A stretch of 63,123 bases of DNA, from the NCBI GenBank assembly GCA_036378495.1, contig DASUWI010000041.1, positions 1-63,123 of the forward strand. The letters run 5' to 3'. Positions 1 to 6,755 of the stretch are shown here, in pieces. The position numbers were made by a program, and so were the translations under genes. This stretch comes from JAFALX01 sp036378495. GTDB lineage: Bacteria > Chloroflexota > Dormibacteria > Aeolococcales > Aeolococcaceae. Every line of letters starts with the position of its first letter. The stretch's first letter is position 1. A model generated the notes under the pieces. The model searched no databases. It was not told where the DNA came from and worked only from the letters and a program-made list of their open reading frames with translations.

Positions 1-41
1 GACCGCGGCTTCGGCGAAATCGCTTATGTACTAAGGCCGGT

Positions 42-131
42 TGGCGGAGGGAGAGGGATTCGAACCCCCGAGGGCTTGGCGGCCCTTGCGGTTTTCAAGA
101 CCGCTCCGATCAACCACTCCGGCATCCCTCC
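42..131 (-). tRNA. tRNA-Ser (anticodon UGA)
   Basis: Read on the minus strand this folds as a class II tRNA: 7-bp acceptor stem GGAGGGA/TCCCTCC, D-arm starting TGCCGGAGTGG, anticodon loop CTTGAAA (anticodon TGA) on a GCGGT/ACCGC stem, a long variable arm typical of serine tRNAs, and the T-arm GGTTCGAATCC. The discriminator base is G and CCA appears to be encoded (42-44). The identity rests on the anticodon and the long variable arm together. Confidence 0.95.
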
Positions 132-138
132 GGCGGCT

Positions 139-888
139 TCATCCCATGGTATCCGCCGGCTCGGCGAGGCGAGCCAGGCTGCCGTCGAGCGGCAGCATGA
201 TCCACCCCTCACGCGAGGCGACGAGCTGCAGCGCCGGCGGGCAGGTATCGGTCAACCCGCGCGCAACCGCCCGTGCGACGAGGGCCGCGACAAGCGAATC
301 GAGGGCGTCGTCGCTCGCCTCGCAGGCCACCCAGTCCGTCTCTGCCACCTCGAGCCACGATTCCGTCCGCTCGCGGAACGCCATCACAAGCGCGCGTCGC
401 GCAGCACCGCCGGCTACCCGCTTGTACCGCCGCGACTGGAAGCCCCAGATGCTCAGCGCCGCCGCCGGGTAGACCTCGACCACCGGCCCGCCGCCGGAAC
501 GATCGGCGGCGGCGGGGATGTCGGCCAGCACGCGCGCCGCGCGCAGCGCCGGAACGCCGATCCGGTCGGTGGACACGCTGAGCGGCCACCGCCCGGTGCG
601 ACGGTGCACCCACTCATCGGTCGCCCGCATGCGCAGGTGCGCGAGATCGCCACCCGCCCATCCCTGAGCGGCGTGATGCGCGCTGATCGCGGCGATGAAG
701 CCGTCGGGCCAGCCGAGCGGAACGTCGATCCCGGTCCGGTCGGCTCGATCGATCAGCGCGGAGATCTGGCCGTCGTCGACGCCATCTCGGCGCAGCTCGA
801 GCACCGCAGCGCGGCCGTCCTCCCAACGCACCAGGCAGGCCGCCGTTCGCTCCGGCTGTGCGGCGAGGTCGATCCCGGCCGTGATCAT
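139..888 (-). CDS. DUF429 family protein (predicted RNase H-like nuclease)
   Basis: 249 aa. The N-terminus ITAGIDLAAQPERTA carries the acidic Asp of the RNase H-like fold, followed by a GIDVPLGWP segment and, near the middle, VVEVYPAAAL, which together characterise DUF429. The late ASDDALDSLVAALVAR segment adds the second conserved Asp pair of the family. DUF429 proteins are predicted to bind metal and cleave nucleic acid, but no function is established. The ATG at 888 directly precedes the first beta strand, which fits the family start. It stands alone, divergent from the DAHP synthase gene and just beyond a tRNA gene. Confidence 0.8.
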   Translation of the reverse strand: MITAGIDLAAQPERTAACLVRWEDGRAAVLELRRDGVDDGQISALIDRADRTGIDVPLGWPDGFIAAISAHHAAQGWAGGDLAHLRMRATDEWVHRRTGRWPLSVSTDRIGVPALRAARVLADIPAAADRSGGGPVVEVYPAAALSIWGFQSRRYKRVAGGAARRALVMAFRERTESWLEVAETDWVACEASDDALDSLVAALVARAVARGLTDTCPPALQLVASREGWIMLPLDGSLARLAEPADTMG

Positions 889-1037
889 GGCCCTTTACCA
901 CATCACAAACCGGATCTCTGGTACGCTCGGGCGCGATGCGAACGACCGCGCGCCAGTTTTACGCCCGGCCAGCCAGATGGCTGCCGGGGTCTTCACAGAC
1001 CTAGCGCGCAGCCGTCCCGAGGCTGGCTTCATCAGAC

Positions 1038-1072
1038 GATGGGTCAGCCCGGAGGCCCGTGGGCGGCCCATC
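1038..1072 (+). promoter_or_regulatory. leader hairpin before the DAHP synthase gene
   Basis: GATGGG (1038-1043) can pair with CCCATC (1067-1072), and inside it GCCC (1047-1050) with GGGC (1061-1064). The structure ends nine bases before a strong Shine-Dalgarno run (GGAGGAGG, 1081-1088) and could affect translation or transcription of the aromatic pathway gene. There is no T-run, so it is not an intrinsic terminator as it stands. Regulation is inferred only from position. Confidence 0.3.
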
Positions 1073-1097
1073 ACAGACAAGGAGGAGGGTCACCACG

Positions 1098-2210
1098 ATG
1101 GTCATCGAGCCCGTGATACCGAGCGCTGCTCCACGGCCGGCGACGCGCCCTGTCGCGATCGGCGATGCCGTGGTCGGCGGAGGCCGTGTGCACGTCATTG
1201 CCGGTCCGTGCGCGGTGGAGGAGCGCTATGTCGAGCACGCCGTGGCCGCGGCGAACGCGGGCGCGTCGGTGCTCCGCGGCTGTGTGCTCAAGCCGCGGAC
1301 CAGCCCGGACTCGTTCCAGGGAATCGGCCCCGCAGGCCTGGCGCTGCTGGACGCCGCCAAGCAGGCGACAGGCCGTCCGGTGCTTGCTGAGCCGCTCGAG
1401 GTCGATGACGTCACGGTGCTTCGACCCCATGTCGACGCGTTGATGATCGGCGCTCGCTCCATGCACAACGCGCCATTGCTGCGCGCAGCCGGGCGAAGTG
1501 GGCTTCCCGTCGTGGTGAAGCGGGGCATGTCGGCCACGTACGATGAGTGGCTGCAGGCGGCCCGCTACGTCGAGCGCGAGGGCAACGACCAGGTGATCCT
1601 GTGCGAGCGTGGCATCCGCACGTTCGAGACCGCGACGCGCAACACGCTCGACGTCAGCGCGATCGCGGTGCTGCGTGAGCGCACCGACCTGCCGCTCATG
1701 ATCGATCCCAGCCACGCCACGGGCAAGGCTGCATGGGTCGGGCCGCTGGCGATGGCGGCGGTGGCGGCCGGCGCGGATGCGCTGCTCATCGAGTCCCATC
1801 CCGATCCCCACCACTCCGCGTGCGACGCTGCGCAGGCCGTGTCTCCGGCGGAGCTGGAGAGCATCGTCATCGCGGTGCAGGCTCTGGCGGGCATGGCGCG
1901 CTGTCCGGCGGTCGATTCCCTGGAGGAGTGCCGAAGCACCATCGACTCGATCGACGACGCCATCCTGCAGCTCATCGAGCATCGGGCGCAGGTGGTGCGC
2001 GCGGTGCAGCAGCACAAGGCGCGTGATCGCCGGCCGGTGCGCGACCCCGAGCGCGAGCGCGCGCAGGTGGAACGGCTCCGGAGCCGCGCATCCCGGCTCG
2101 ACGGCAGCGGCGTGCGTCAGCTGATGACGGCGGTCATCGATGTCTGCCTCGAAGCCGCGGCGGTCGATGACAGCATCCCGGCGCCGGACCGCGACCGGCG
2201 GCTGGCATGA
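1098..2210 (+). CDS. aroF: 3-deoxy-7-phosphoheptulonate synthase fused to chorismate mutase
   Basis: 370 aa. Residues about 30-275 are a type I-beta (AroF/KDO8P-like) DAHP synthase barrel: VIAGPCAVE, LKPRTSPDSFQG, MIGARSMHN, VVVKRGMSAT, ILCERGIRTFE and IDPSHATGK are all present. It condenses phosphoenolpyruvate with erythrose 4-phosphate at the head of the shikimate pathway. Residues about 278-360 are an AroQ-type chorismate mutase helix bundle (SLEECRSTIDSIDDAILQL then EHRAQVVRAVQQHK). The mutase is C-terminal, unlike the Bacillus subtilis enzyme where it is N-terminal. No N-terminal ferredoxin-like regulatory domain is present. The start was set at 1098, ten bases after GGAGGAGG. The stop overlaps the next gene by four bases, so the two are probably co-translated. 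Confidence 0.93.
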   Translation: MVIEPVIPSAAPRPATRPVAIGDAVVGGGRVHVIAGPCAVEERYVEHAVAAANAGASVLRGCVLKPRTSPDSFQGIGPAGLALLDAAKQATGRPVLAEPLEVDDVTVLRPHVDALMIGARSMHNAPLLRAAGRSGLPVVVKRGMSATYDEWLQAARYVEREGNDQVILCERGIRTFETATRNTLDVSAIAVLRERTDLPLMIDPSHATGKAAWVGPLAMAAVAAGADALLIESHPDPHHSACDAAQAVSPAELESIVIAVQALAGMARCPAVDSLEECRSTIDSIDDAILQLIEHRAQVVRAVQQHKARDRRPVRDPERERAQVERLRSRASRLDGSGVRQLMTAVIDVCLEAAAVDDSIPAPDRDRRLA

Positions 2211-2620
2211 GCGGCACCGACTCTCCGCTCGCGCCACCGCTCGAGATGTTCGACCTCGAGGTGAAGGCCGTCGACGGCGTCGAGACCATGCGACTCTGCG
2301 CGCGCTCCCTGGCCAAGCACGACGTCAACATCGACGCGCTCAACTACAGGGACATCGACGGTACGCGGTCGCTGCACCTGCTCCTGCAGGACGGCCTGGC
2401 CGCCGTGGGCATCCTCCTCGCCGACCATGTCACCGCGGTCACCTGCCGTCCCGTGCTCGTGTACACGCTGCCGAACCACCCCGGCACCCTGGCTCGATAT
2501 TCGGGCGCGCTCGTGGACGACGACGTGCCGATCGACTTCATCTACCAGGCCACCGCGAGGGGCGTGGTCGTCGCGTCGCCGGACCTCGACGCCGTGCGTG
2601 CGTCCTTCGCCGCCGCCTAG
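2207..2620 (+). CDS. small protein with two ACT-like domains
   Basis: 137 aa, ATG overlapping the stop of the DAHP synthase-mutase gene (ATGA). Residues about 12-62 (MFDLEVKAVDGVETMRLC onward) and about 84-130 (VLVYTLPNHPGTLARYSGAL onward) each read as a beta-alpha-beta ACT module; LPNHPGTLARYSGAL is the typical ligand-binding turn and helix. ACT domains bind amino acids and tune enzyme activity. The coupling suggests a feedback-sensing partner for the upstream enzyme, perhaps for phenylalanine or tyrosine; this is inference. Its stop overlaps the convergent DinB-fold gene by four bases. Confidence 0.72.
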   Translation: MSGTDSPLAPPLEMFDLEVKAVDGVETMRLCARSLAKHDVNIDALNYRDIDGTRSLHLLLQDGLAAVGILLADHVTAVTCRPVLVYTLPNHPGTLARYSGALVDDDVPIDFIYQATARGVVVASPDLDAVRASFAAA

Positions 2621-3099
2621 CTCAGAGTCTCGAGCTGGTCCGCGTGCTCCTCGAGGTGTGCGACGAGGAACTCGTCGAAGATCTGCTCCATGCTCATCAC
2701 GCCGCGCGTCGGATGCAGACCCCGCGCCGACCACGCGACGTCATCGAGTGACGCGATGACGAGGCGCAGCGCCTCGATGTCGGAGTGCGTCACCGCCCAG
2801 AGCACACTGACGGGCTGATCGCGATCGCGCGCGATCGCCGCAATGCGTCCGAGGTCGCTCTTGGTGCGGCCGAACGGCACCGGCTCGTCGACATAGGTGT
2901 TGGCGACGAGCTGCGCCTGGTCGATCCAGTACGGAACAGCCTCGGCGACGTGCGCCCACACCTGTCCGGCGTGCCAGCGCTTACCCGAGCCGGGCTCTGC
3001 ATCGGTGAGCGACTCCGAGCCGTACGCGGCGGTGCTGCGCGCGGCGAGTCGCGCTTCGACGGCATCGAGCCGCTCCAGCAGCTCCGCGCGGCCGCTCAT
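2617..3099 (-). CDS. DinB-fold protein, candidate thiol-dependent maleylacetoacetate isomerase
   Basis: 160 aa four-helix DinB-like protein. The metal triad of the fold is visible: His50 in VWAHVAEAV, then His148 and His152 in AHLEEH. Mycothiol-dependent maleylpyruvate isomerase of Corynebacterium has the same fold and a comparable triad (His, Glu, His). The start at 3099 (MSGRAELLE) overlaps the stop of the upstream FAH-family gene (ATGA), whereas longer upstream reading is arginine-rich and lacks a domain. The neighbour is a fumarylacetoacetate/fumarylpyruvate hydrolase-type enzyme, which is the gene order of gentisate loci. An isomerase role is therefore a reasonable inference; otherwise call it a generic DinB-family protein. 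Confidence 0.75.
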   Translation of the reverse strand: MSGRAELLERLDAVEARLAARSTAAYGSESLTDAEPGSGKRWHAGQVWAHVAEAVPYWIDQAQLVANTYVDEPVPFGRTKSDLGRIAAIARDRDQPVSVLWAVTHSDIEALRLVIASLDDVAWSARGLHPTRGVMSMEQIFDEFLVAHLEEHADQLETLS

Positions 3100-4037
3100 G
3101 CCCGCACCGGGCGCAGCGGGTGCACCGGCGGTCCTTCCACGACGCGGTTGCGCAGCACGCCGAGGCGGTCCACCTCGAGCTCGACCACGTCGCCGGAGTG
3201 CAGCCACGGATAGCGATCGCCGCCGTGCACGAGCGACAGCTCCAGGATGCACCCCGTCCCGCACGTTCCCGAGCCGATGACGTCGCCGGGGTGCACCCAG
3301 GTGCCGCGCGATGCGTAGGCGAGCATCTCCCCGAAGCTCCAGTGGATGTCGGCGAGCGAGGCCCGCGAGTACTCGGTGCCGTTCACCCGTGCGGTCATCG
3401 CGAGATCGTACGCGTGACCGCTGCGCGCGGATGCGAGCTCGTCCGTCGTCACGAGCATCGGCCCCAGTGACGTCGCGAAGTCCTTGCCCTTCACCGGCCC
3501 CATGCTCAGCTTCATCTCGCGGCGCTGCAGGTCGCGGGCACTCCAGTCGTTCATGACACAGAAGCCGGCGATGTGCTGTTCGGCGCCGGCGGGGTCGAGG
3601 TTCTGTCCCGAGCGACCCACGATTGCGGCCACCTCGAGCTCGTAATCGAGCTCCGCCGATCCCGGCGCGACCGGAATGTCGCCGTCGGGGCCGAAGATCG
3701 CGTACGGGTTGCTGAAGTAGAAGACCGGAATCTCGTACCAGTCGGGGTCCATCTCGAGGCCCCGTCGCTGCCGCGCCGTCTTGACGTGCTGCTCGAAGGC
3801 ATAGAAGTCGCGTACGGTCGGCGGTTGCGGGACCGGGGCGAGGAGCCGCACCTCCGCCAGCTGATGGACCTCCGACGGATCAACTCGCGCGCGCTCGCCC
3901 GCGAGCGCGAGCCGCTCACCGTCGTCGCCGAGCAGCTCGAGCAGCGTCAGGCCCGGTTCCAGGCCGTGGACAGCGCTGTCCATGACGAGACCGACACGCG
4001 GGGCGCGGTCGTGTCGCGCATACGTCACCCAACGCAT
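3096..4037 (-). CDS. fumarylacetoacetate hydrolase family protein
   Basis: 313 aa, ATG start. N-terminal FAH extension (about 1-75), then the catalytic mixed beta-roll: VRDFYAFEQHVKTAR, PVFYFSNPYAIFGP, LDYELEVAAIVG (metal-binding Glu residues), FCVMNDWSARDLQ (metal Asp), GPVKGKDFATSLGP and GTCGTGCILEL. The family cleaves C-C bonds in fumarylacetoacetate, fumarylpyruvate or related acylpyruvates using Mg/Ca. Since the window also encodes 4-hydroxyphenylpyruvate and homogentisate dioxygenases, the last step of tyrosine catabolism is the favoured role, though the two sets lie about 7 kb apart. It is translationally coupled to the DinB-fold gene. Confidence 0.88.
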   Translation of the reverse strand: MRWVTYARHDRAPRVGLVMDSAVHGLEPGLTLLELLGDDGERLALAGERARVDPSEVHQLAEVRLLAPVPQPPTVRDFYAFEQHVKTARQRRGLEMDPDWYEIPVFYFSNPYAIFGPDGDIPVAPGSAELDYELEVAAIVGRSGQNLDPAGAEQHIAGFCVMNDWSARDLQRREMKLSMGPVKGKDFATSLGPMLVTTDELASARSGHAYDLAMTARVNGTEYSRASLADIHWSFGEMLAYASRGTWVHPGDVIGSGTCGTGCILELSLVHGGDRYPWLHSGDVVELEVDRLGVLRNRVVEGPPVHPLRPVRA

Positions 4038-4096
4038 CCGGCACTCCTCCGCCGCAGTTTGGAGCCGATCACACTACCTATACTGGCCTTCCACCC

Positions 4097-4189
4097 GGGG
4101 AGGTGGCTGAGAGGCTGAAAGCGCCCGCCTGCTAAGCGGGTGAGGGATGTTAAGTTCCTCCGGGGGTTCGAATCCCCCCCTTCCCGCCA
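4097..4189 (+). tRNA. tRNA-Ser (anticodon GCU)
   Basis: Class II tRNA: acceptor GGGGAGG paired with CCTTCCC (one G-T wobble), D-arm TGGCTGAGAGGCTGAAAG, anticodon stem CCCGC/GCGGG with loop CTGCTAA (anticodon GCT), long variable arm, T-arm GGGGGTTCGAATCCCCC, discriminator G, and an encoded CCA at 4187-4189. A second serine isoacceptor within 4.2 kb of the first, on the opposite strand. Confidence 0.96.
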
Positions 4190-4226
4190 GTGAGCACCCT
4201 CGGTGGACGCTGGAAGGCGAGTGCGG

Positions 4227-4436
4227 ATGAGCGCGATGGAACAGCATGCTCACCGGACTCTTCGCACCAGTCGCCGGTGGTACTGCGACGGAAGCACGTG
4301 CGCGGTGCACGCGAGTGAGGATGGCCACTGCTGCCAGACGGAAGGGACTGACATCAGCAACCTCCCCGCGGACGGCCAGCAGAAGGCGCGCAGGCGCCTG
4401 GAGGAGGTTTCGCACCAGCACGCATCGTCCGCGTAG
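4227..4436 (+). CDS. small Cys-containing hypothetical protein or relic
   Basis: 69-aa frame with ATG at 4227 and GGAAGG nine bases upstream. By hand count, third codon positions are roughly 80 percent G+C, first about 65 and second about 52, the pattern of real genes in this window. The protein has four cysteines (20, 25, 35, 36) and a charged C-terminal half; I recognise no family. After the TAG at 4434 the same frame continues with coding-like composition (TLTISHRLILVGD) to TGA at 4551. So it may be the front half of a decayed gene. The remainder of 4190-4700 holds only the hairpin and repeat listed separately. Confidence 0.35.
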   Translation: MSAMEQHAHRTLRTSRRWYCDGSTCAVHASEDGHCCQTEGTDISNLPADGQQKARRRLEEVSHQHASSA

Positions 4437-4596
4437 CGGCGGGTCACGGGGCGAACCACCCTGACGATCTCGCACCGTCTCATCCTGGTTGGCGACGTCG
4501 ACGCCATCGTCGCGCTGAGGGTGAATGCGATCACGAAAGCCGACCTCACCTGATCCCGGGTGGCCGGCTCCGGCTTCCCGCTCCTTCGTGCTTGTT

Positions 4597-4623
4597 GTAC
4601 GACCTGCGCGTGTTAGGTCGTAC
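4597..4623. promoter_or_regulatory. perfect 9-bp inverted repeat upstream of phosphoesterase 1
   Basis: GTACGACCT (4597-4605) and AGGTCGTAC (4615-4623) are exact inverted copies separated by nine bases. It lies 78 bases before the first phosphoesterase start. It could be a two-turn dimeric regulator site or an RNA hairpin. There is no T-run on either strand to make it a terminator. Confidence 0.4.
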
Positions 4624-4667
4624 CTCCGTGACAGCGTCGTCATCGCGTAGTTTCGGCATGTACGAAA

Positions 4668-4683
4668 TGACGCGTGTGACGCG
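4668..4683 (+). promoter_or_regulatory. tandem TGACGCG repeat before phosphoesterase 1
   Basis: TGACGCG occurs twice with a two-base gap (9-base period), preceded by AA(A)TGA context, ending 17 bases before the start codon. The same arrangement (TGACGCG, TC, TGACGCG) is found before the second phosphoesterase at 6628-6643. Conservation in otherwise different upstream sequence suggests a binding site for a common regulator. Confidence 0.5.
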
Positions 4684-4700
4684 ATGGGAAGGTTTGGCGC

Positions 4701-6545
4701 ATGCCCAAAACCACCCGTCGGCGCCTGGCGATCGCCCTGACCCCCACCGTCGCCGCCCTTGGACTCGTTGCCCTGTCCGCCGCCGCCGCTCCCAGCGCAG
4801 CGGTCGCGTCGGCATCCACCGCACCCCATGTGCTCGTCGTCATGCTCGAGAACAAGGGCTATGCGGCGACGCTCGGCGCGTGCGGCTCGGGATCGCCTGA
4901 CCCATACCTGTGCTCGCTGGCGTCGTCGTACGCATCAGCGAGTAATTGGTTCGGCATCCGTCACCCGTCGCTGCCCAACTACGCCGCCTTTGTCTCGGGT
5001 TCGACCCAGGGCATCACCAGTGACTGCCAGCCGTCCGGCTGCGGAAGCCTGGCGGCGCCCGAGCTCGGCGGCCAGCTGACGGCTGCCGGGATCCCGTGGA
5101 TCGGCTGGATGGAAACCATGCCGTCCGCCTGCTACACCGGCCCCGACGGCAGCAGCTACTACGCGCACCACAACCCGTTCGCGTACTTCACCGACGTCAC
5201 CCAGGCTTCGAACTGCGCCTCGGTGATGCGTCCGTATCCCGGTGCGTCCGGCGCCGTGTCGGTGCTCGACGGCACATCCGCTCCGGCGTTCGCGTTCATC
5301 ACACCGAACAGCTGCGACGACATGCACTCCTGCTCGGTGCAGGCGGGTGACGCCTGGCTGAAGGCGAACGTACAGCCCATCCTCAGCTCGTCGTGGTTCG
5401 CCGGCAACGGCACGGTGATCATCACCATGGACGAGAACGACAAGCAGTCCACCGGTTCGTGCTGCGGCGACGCGGCGGGCGGCCAGATACCGCTCGTGGT
5501 CATCTCGTCCAAGGCGAGCGGCAAGGGGACAGTTGCCATGACCGGTGACCACTACGGCACGCTGCGCACCATCGAGGAGGCGTACGGGCTTCACCTGCTC
5601 GGCGCCGCCGGCAACGCAGCCAACGGTGACTTCTCGTCGTGGCTCGGTGGCAGTGGCAACCCGACGCCGACACCGACCGCAACTCCGACGCCCACCGGCA
5701 CGCCGACCCCGAAGCCGACACCCACGCCCACGGCCACACCGACTCCGTCCGCGACCCCCACGCCGTCTCCGACGCCGAGCGGCGGGCACACCATCTCGGT
5801 CGCGTGCCATGGACAGGACGACACTTCCGCGCTGCAGTCTGCGATCAGCAGCGCCGGCAACTCCGCGGGGACCACGGTCTCCATCGCGTCCGGGACCTGC
5901 GCGCTGACCAACCACCTCCTGGTGAAGGGAGCCCCCATCACCGTCAGCGGGGCCGGGCAGTCGGCGACGTCGCTGGTGCAGCACGCGCGCACCAACATCT
6001 TCCAGATCACCTCGCCGGGCAACACGGTCGAGAACCTGAGCCTTGACACCGGCACGTACAACTTCACGTACCCGCCGGTGAAGAAGAGCCCGGATCCTAG
6101 CGTGCTGTTCTCCAACGCCTCAAACACACACGTCATCAACGTCACGGCCAAGGCGGGGACAGGGTTCGGCATGCGCATCACCGGGCCCAGCCCGTGTGAC
6201 ACTGATGTGAACACCGGTGCCCTTGTTGAGAACGTGACCATGACCAACGCCGGCACCGGCGGGTTCTCGTCGATCGACGTGGACTGCCAGAAGTCGGCAA
6301 CCATCGAGAACGTGGTCGTGCACGGCGGCTCGGTGACGCCGTTCCAGGATGGCAACACGACGCTCAACGGCCTCACCTACTGGAAAGGTCCGTACGGGCA
6401 GCAGTGCGAGCCGGCCTGGGAGACGACCGGTCCGGGCGCCGCGACCATCAGCAACGTGATGACCCACAACGGGGCTGGGCGCAACATCAACAACGCAACC
6501 GTGACCATCAGCAACCAGCAGCTGGCCACGGGCGACACCTGCTAG
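4701..6545 (+). CDS. secreted phosphoesterase (acid phosphatase-like) with C-terminal beta-helix module
   Basis: 614 aa. Residues 1-40 are a twin-Arg/hydrophobic Sec-like signal ending in AAAAPSAAVASAS. Residues about 43-315 are an alkaline-phosphatase-fold phosphoesterase of the AcpA/PLC group: VVMLENKGYAATLG, HPSLPNYAAFVSGSTQG, HHNPFAYFTDV, ITPNSCDDMHSC and IITMDEND provide the metal and substrate residues. A Pro-Thr linker follows (about 320-360), then residues about 365-614 look like a right-handed parallel beta-helix of the pectate-lyase kind (repeating NTVENLSLD, THVINVTAK, ALVENVTMT turns). Predicted extracellular release of phosphate, with the beta-helix perhaps binding polysaccharide. 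GGGAAGG eight bases before ATG supports the start. A paralogue follows immediately. Confidence 0.85.
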   Translation: MPKTTRRRLAIALTPTVAALGLVALSAAAAPSAAVASASTAPHVLVVMLENKGYAATLGACGSGSPDPYLCSLASSYASASNWFGIRHPSLPNYAAFVSGSTQGITSDCQPSGCGSLAAPELGGQLTAAGIPWIGWMETMPSACYTGPDGSSYYAHHNPFAYFTDVTQASNCASVMRPYPGASGAVSVLDGTSAPAFAFITPNSCDDMHSCSVQAGDAWLKANVQPILSSSWFAGNGTVIITMDENDKQSTGSCCGDAAGGQIPLVVISSKASGKGTVAMTGDHYGTLRTIEEAYGLHLLGAAGNAANGDFSSWLGGSGNPTPTPTATPTPTGTPTPKPTPTPTATPTPSATPTPSPTPSGGHTISVACHGQDDTSALQSAISSAGNSAGTTVSIASGTCALTNHLLVKGAPITVSGAGQSATSLVQHARTNIFQITSPGNTVENLSLDTGTYNFTYPPVKKSPDPSVLFSNASNTHVINVTAKAGTGFGMRITGPSPCDTDVNTGALVENVTMTNAGTGGFSSIDVDCQKSATIENVVVHGGSVTPFQDGNTTLNGLTYWKGPYGQQCEPAWETTGPGAATISNVMTHNGAGRNINNATVTISNQQLATGDTC

Positions 6546-6627
6546 CCATCCCCCACAGCGTGCCCTGGGCGTGTGCTCAGGGCGCGCTGTTCTCTTGTGG
6601 CGACGCGGCGACCCTCTGCTCAGATAA

Positions 6628-6643
6628 TGACGCGTCTGACGCG
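6628..6643 (+). promoter_or_regulatory. tandem TGACGCG repeat before phosphoesterase 2
   Basis: Second copy of the motif seen at 4668-4683: two TGACGCG heptamers in the same orientation, two bases apart. GATAAT just upstream (6623-6628) could serve as a -10 element. It sits 112 bases before the annotated start, further away than in the first gene. Confidence 0.5.
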
Positions 6644-6755
6644 AACGTCCGCCTCATGTTGAACCTCAGGGTCACGAGTCGACCCACAAATCTCAGGTTG
6701 CGATTAGGATTTCCCACGGTGGGCCACGAGGGGGGCACCGTGGAGGCATGGTCAG

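Noticed and set aside
1..41. Possible attachment site or integrase remnant beside the tRNA-Ser genes
   Set aside because: I looked for a direct copy of the 3' ends of both tRNAs and for an integrase or transposase in the neighbourhood and saw none.
4250..4549. 99-aa minus-strand frame in the 4190-4700 gap
   Set aside because: The plus-strand frame there has the better codon-position G+C pattern; the minus frame has no ribosome site and no recognisable motif.
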